A stretch of DNA of 15,483 bases from Spirochaetota bacterium. GTDB lineage: Bacteria; Spirochaetota; UBA12135; COTS27. Each line of letters begins with the position of its first letter. The stretch's first letter is position 1. The stretch lies in assembly GCA_030621685.1 (NCBI GenBank), contig JAUXHF010000012.1, forward strand, positions 1 to 15,483. Direction: 5' to 3'. Shown here in pieces: positions 14,416 through 15,483 of this stretch. A program made the translations under genes and the position numbers. Under the pieces are notes generated by a model. It made no database searches. It saw nothing but the letters and a program-made list of their open reading frames with translations, and was not told the DNA's origin.

Positions 14416-15483
14416 ATGAAAAAACTTCTTTCAATGCTTCTCAAACATCCCTACTCTAAATTCCTAGCCTGGGGGGCAGCATGCTTACTCTTGCTTACGA
14501 TAATAGGGCTAAGCAGCATATTGTATCTTGCCACCCGTAATCGCGATACTGGCAGCCTGCAAGATTACTTTCAGCGACTCCCTGAAAAAGAGAGTATAAA
14601 TGCCTCTCTTTATAACTACGAAAAACTTACTCTTCAGGCAAAACAACTGTACCAGCATGCTTCCTATTTCGATGTTTTGAAAACCTATGAATTTTACAGT
14701 GAAACATTTTTTGAATCTGAAGTGGAAAACGAAGCCGAATTGCTTTATTATACGGGCAAAAGCCTAAAGTCTTTGTTGCAAAACACAAGCCATAATGAGG
14801 CCATCTATAGCTTTCTTCGCGATAAGAGAAAACGTCTTTCGCTTTTTATGCTAAAGAAAAACGAAGATAATGAGCTTAGTGAAACTAATTCCATATTTAG
14901 AAGAATAGTGCAAGAGCGAATAAACTACGAGCTTGAAGCAAAATCGGTGATAGAGTATTTTCTTCAAGACATGAACCTTTCACCAAAGAGCGGGAAAGAC
15001 TGCGCGAAAAATTTTGAAATCTTATACTGGCTGATAACCCACTATCCCCAAGCTATAGATTATAAACCCCTGCTGAAAAATAAAAGATTGCTTTGTGATA
15101 AAAACCAAGTATCACGCTATAGAAAGAAATACGAAGAGAATTTTAAACAAATCGATATTATTTTCCAAGCTCTAAACAGTGAAAAAAAAATAAGCTCGAC
15201 AGAACCCTTATTCTCGAATAGCTGGCAAGTAGTCGTGCGGAATCGTAGCCATGCCATACGCTCTCGTAACCTTAGCCGCCTAGAAAGCTGGGAGCCATTT
15301 GAAATTATCGCTAGCTTGCTTGGTGAAGACGGCAAACCATGGTGGAAAATTCGCTTTCAATCTACACGCCTAGGGTATGTCCCCGTAAGTAGCCATATAG
15401 AAACCTTAGTAGGCCAGCCTCATCAAACGCCTAATCAAAAACCTCATCAAAAGCCTGAAAATTTCAGCAATAAACTAAGTACG
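14416..15483 (+). CDS. Membrane-anchored periplasmic protein with SH3-like domain (3' end outside window)
   Basis: The frame is open from ATG 14416 to the last base: 356 codons, no stop. A basic start (MKKLLSMLLKH) precedes one membrane helix (about 17-39, FLAWGAACLLLLTIIGLSSILYL), so the rest should be periplasmic. Residues about 48-255 are helical and charged, with a repeat-like stretch (QLYQHASYFDVLKTYEFYSETFF, then ELLYYTGKSLKSLL) that could be TPR-like. Residues about 268-332 read as a bacterial SH3 domain: VVVRNRSHAIRSRN, WEPFEII, GKPWWKIRFQSTRLGYVPVSS. Bacterial SH3 domains often bind cell-wall peptides. A proline/histidine/glutamine-rich tail (PHQTPNQKPHQKPE) follows. It is divergent from exbD. 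I do not recognise a named family. Confidence 0.85.
   Translation, partial: MKKLLSMLLKHPYSKFLAWGAACLLLLTIIGLSSILYLATRNRDTGSLQDYFQRLPEKESINASLYNYEKLTLQAKQLYQHASYFDVLKTYEFYSETFFESEVENEAELLYYTGKSLKSLLQNTSHNEAIYSFLRDKRKRLSLFMLKKNEDNELSETNSIFRRIVQERINYELEAKSVIEYFLQDMNLSPKSGKDCAKNFEILYWLITHYPQAIDYKPLLKNKRLLCDKNQVSRYRKKYEENFKQIDIIFQALNSEKKISSTEPLFSNSWQVVVRNRSHAIRSRNLSRLESWEPFEIIASLLGEDGKPWWKIRFQSTRLGYVPVSSHIETLVGQPHQTPNQKPHQKPENFSNKLST

Overview
The window looks like chromosome of a spirochaete (phylum Spirochaetota), probably Treponema-like; genus and species cannot be fixed from sequence alone. The main evidence is a contiguous fliF-fliG-fliH-fliI block whose FliG and FliF read like spirochaete proteins, followed by a large acidic membrane-anchored protein that resembles the periplasmic-flagellar collar protein FlcA. 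The DNA is AT-rich. Nearly everything is on the minus strand, so genes read from right to left; only the last gene is on the plus strand. No rRNA, tRNA, CRISPR array, insertion sequence or phage gene was seen.

Layout in transcription order on the minus strand. (1) An envelope cluster: exbD (14107-13691), a TonB-like gene (13609-12614) and an M23 peptidase (12595-11525). These suggest a proton-driven inner-membrane complex reaching into the periplasm beside a peptidoglycan hydrolase, but no exbB is present. (2) A cyclic-nucleotide-binding protein (11213-10629) behind its own extended -10 promoter and a palindromic operator-like site. (3) purB (10403-8925), of the longer, animal-like class, and 32 bases on an SpsF-like cytidylyltransferase (8892-7942). 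(4) The flagellar block fliF, fliG, fliH, fliI (7774-2407): MS ring, rotor switch, export stator and export ATPase. The usual neighbours fliE (upstream) and fliJ (downstream) are absent from these positions. (5) A gene of at least 738 codons that leaves the window at base 1, preceded by a sigma-28-like promoter and a 5' hairpin. It carries a run of pentapeptide repeats and ends, as far as visible, entering a membrane segment. It is the least ordinary gene here.

On the plus strand, a membrane-anchored periplasmic protein with an SH3-like domain starts at 14416 and runs off the right edge. It diverges from exbD across about 310 bases that hold a 12-bp tandem repeat on the exbD side and a perfect 19-bp palindrome directly before the plus-strand start codon.

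Several starts were moved to the codon with a Shine-Dalgarno sequence (fliF, fliH, cyclic-nucleotide-binding gene). purB and the spsF-like gene appear to use TTG and GTG. All functional assignments come from motif recognition; no database search was run.
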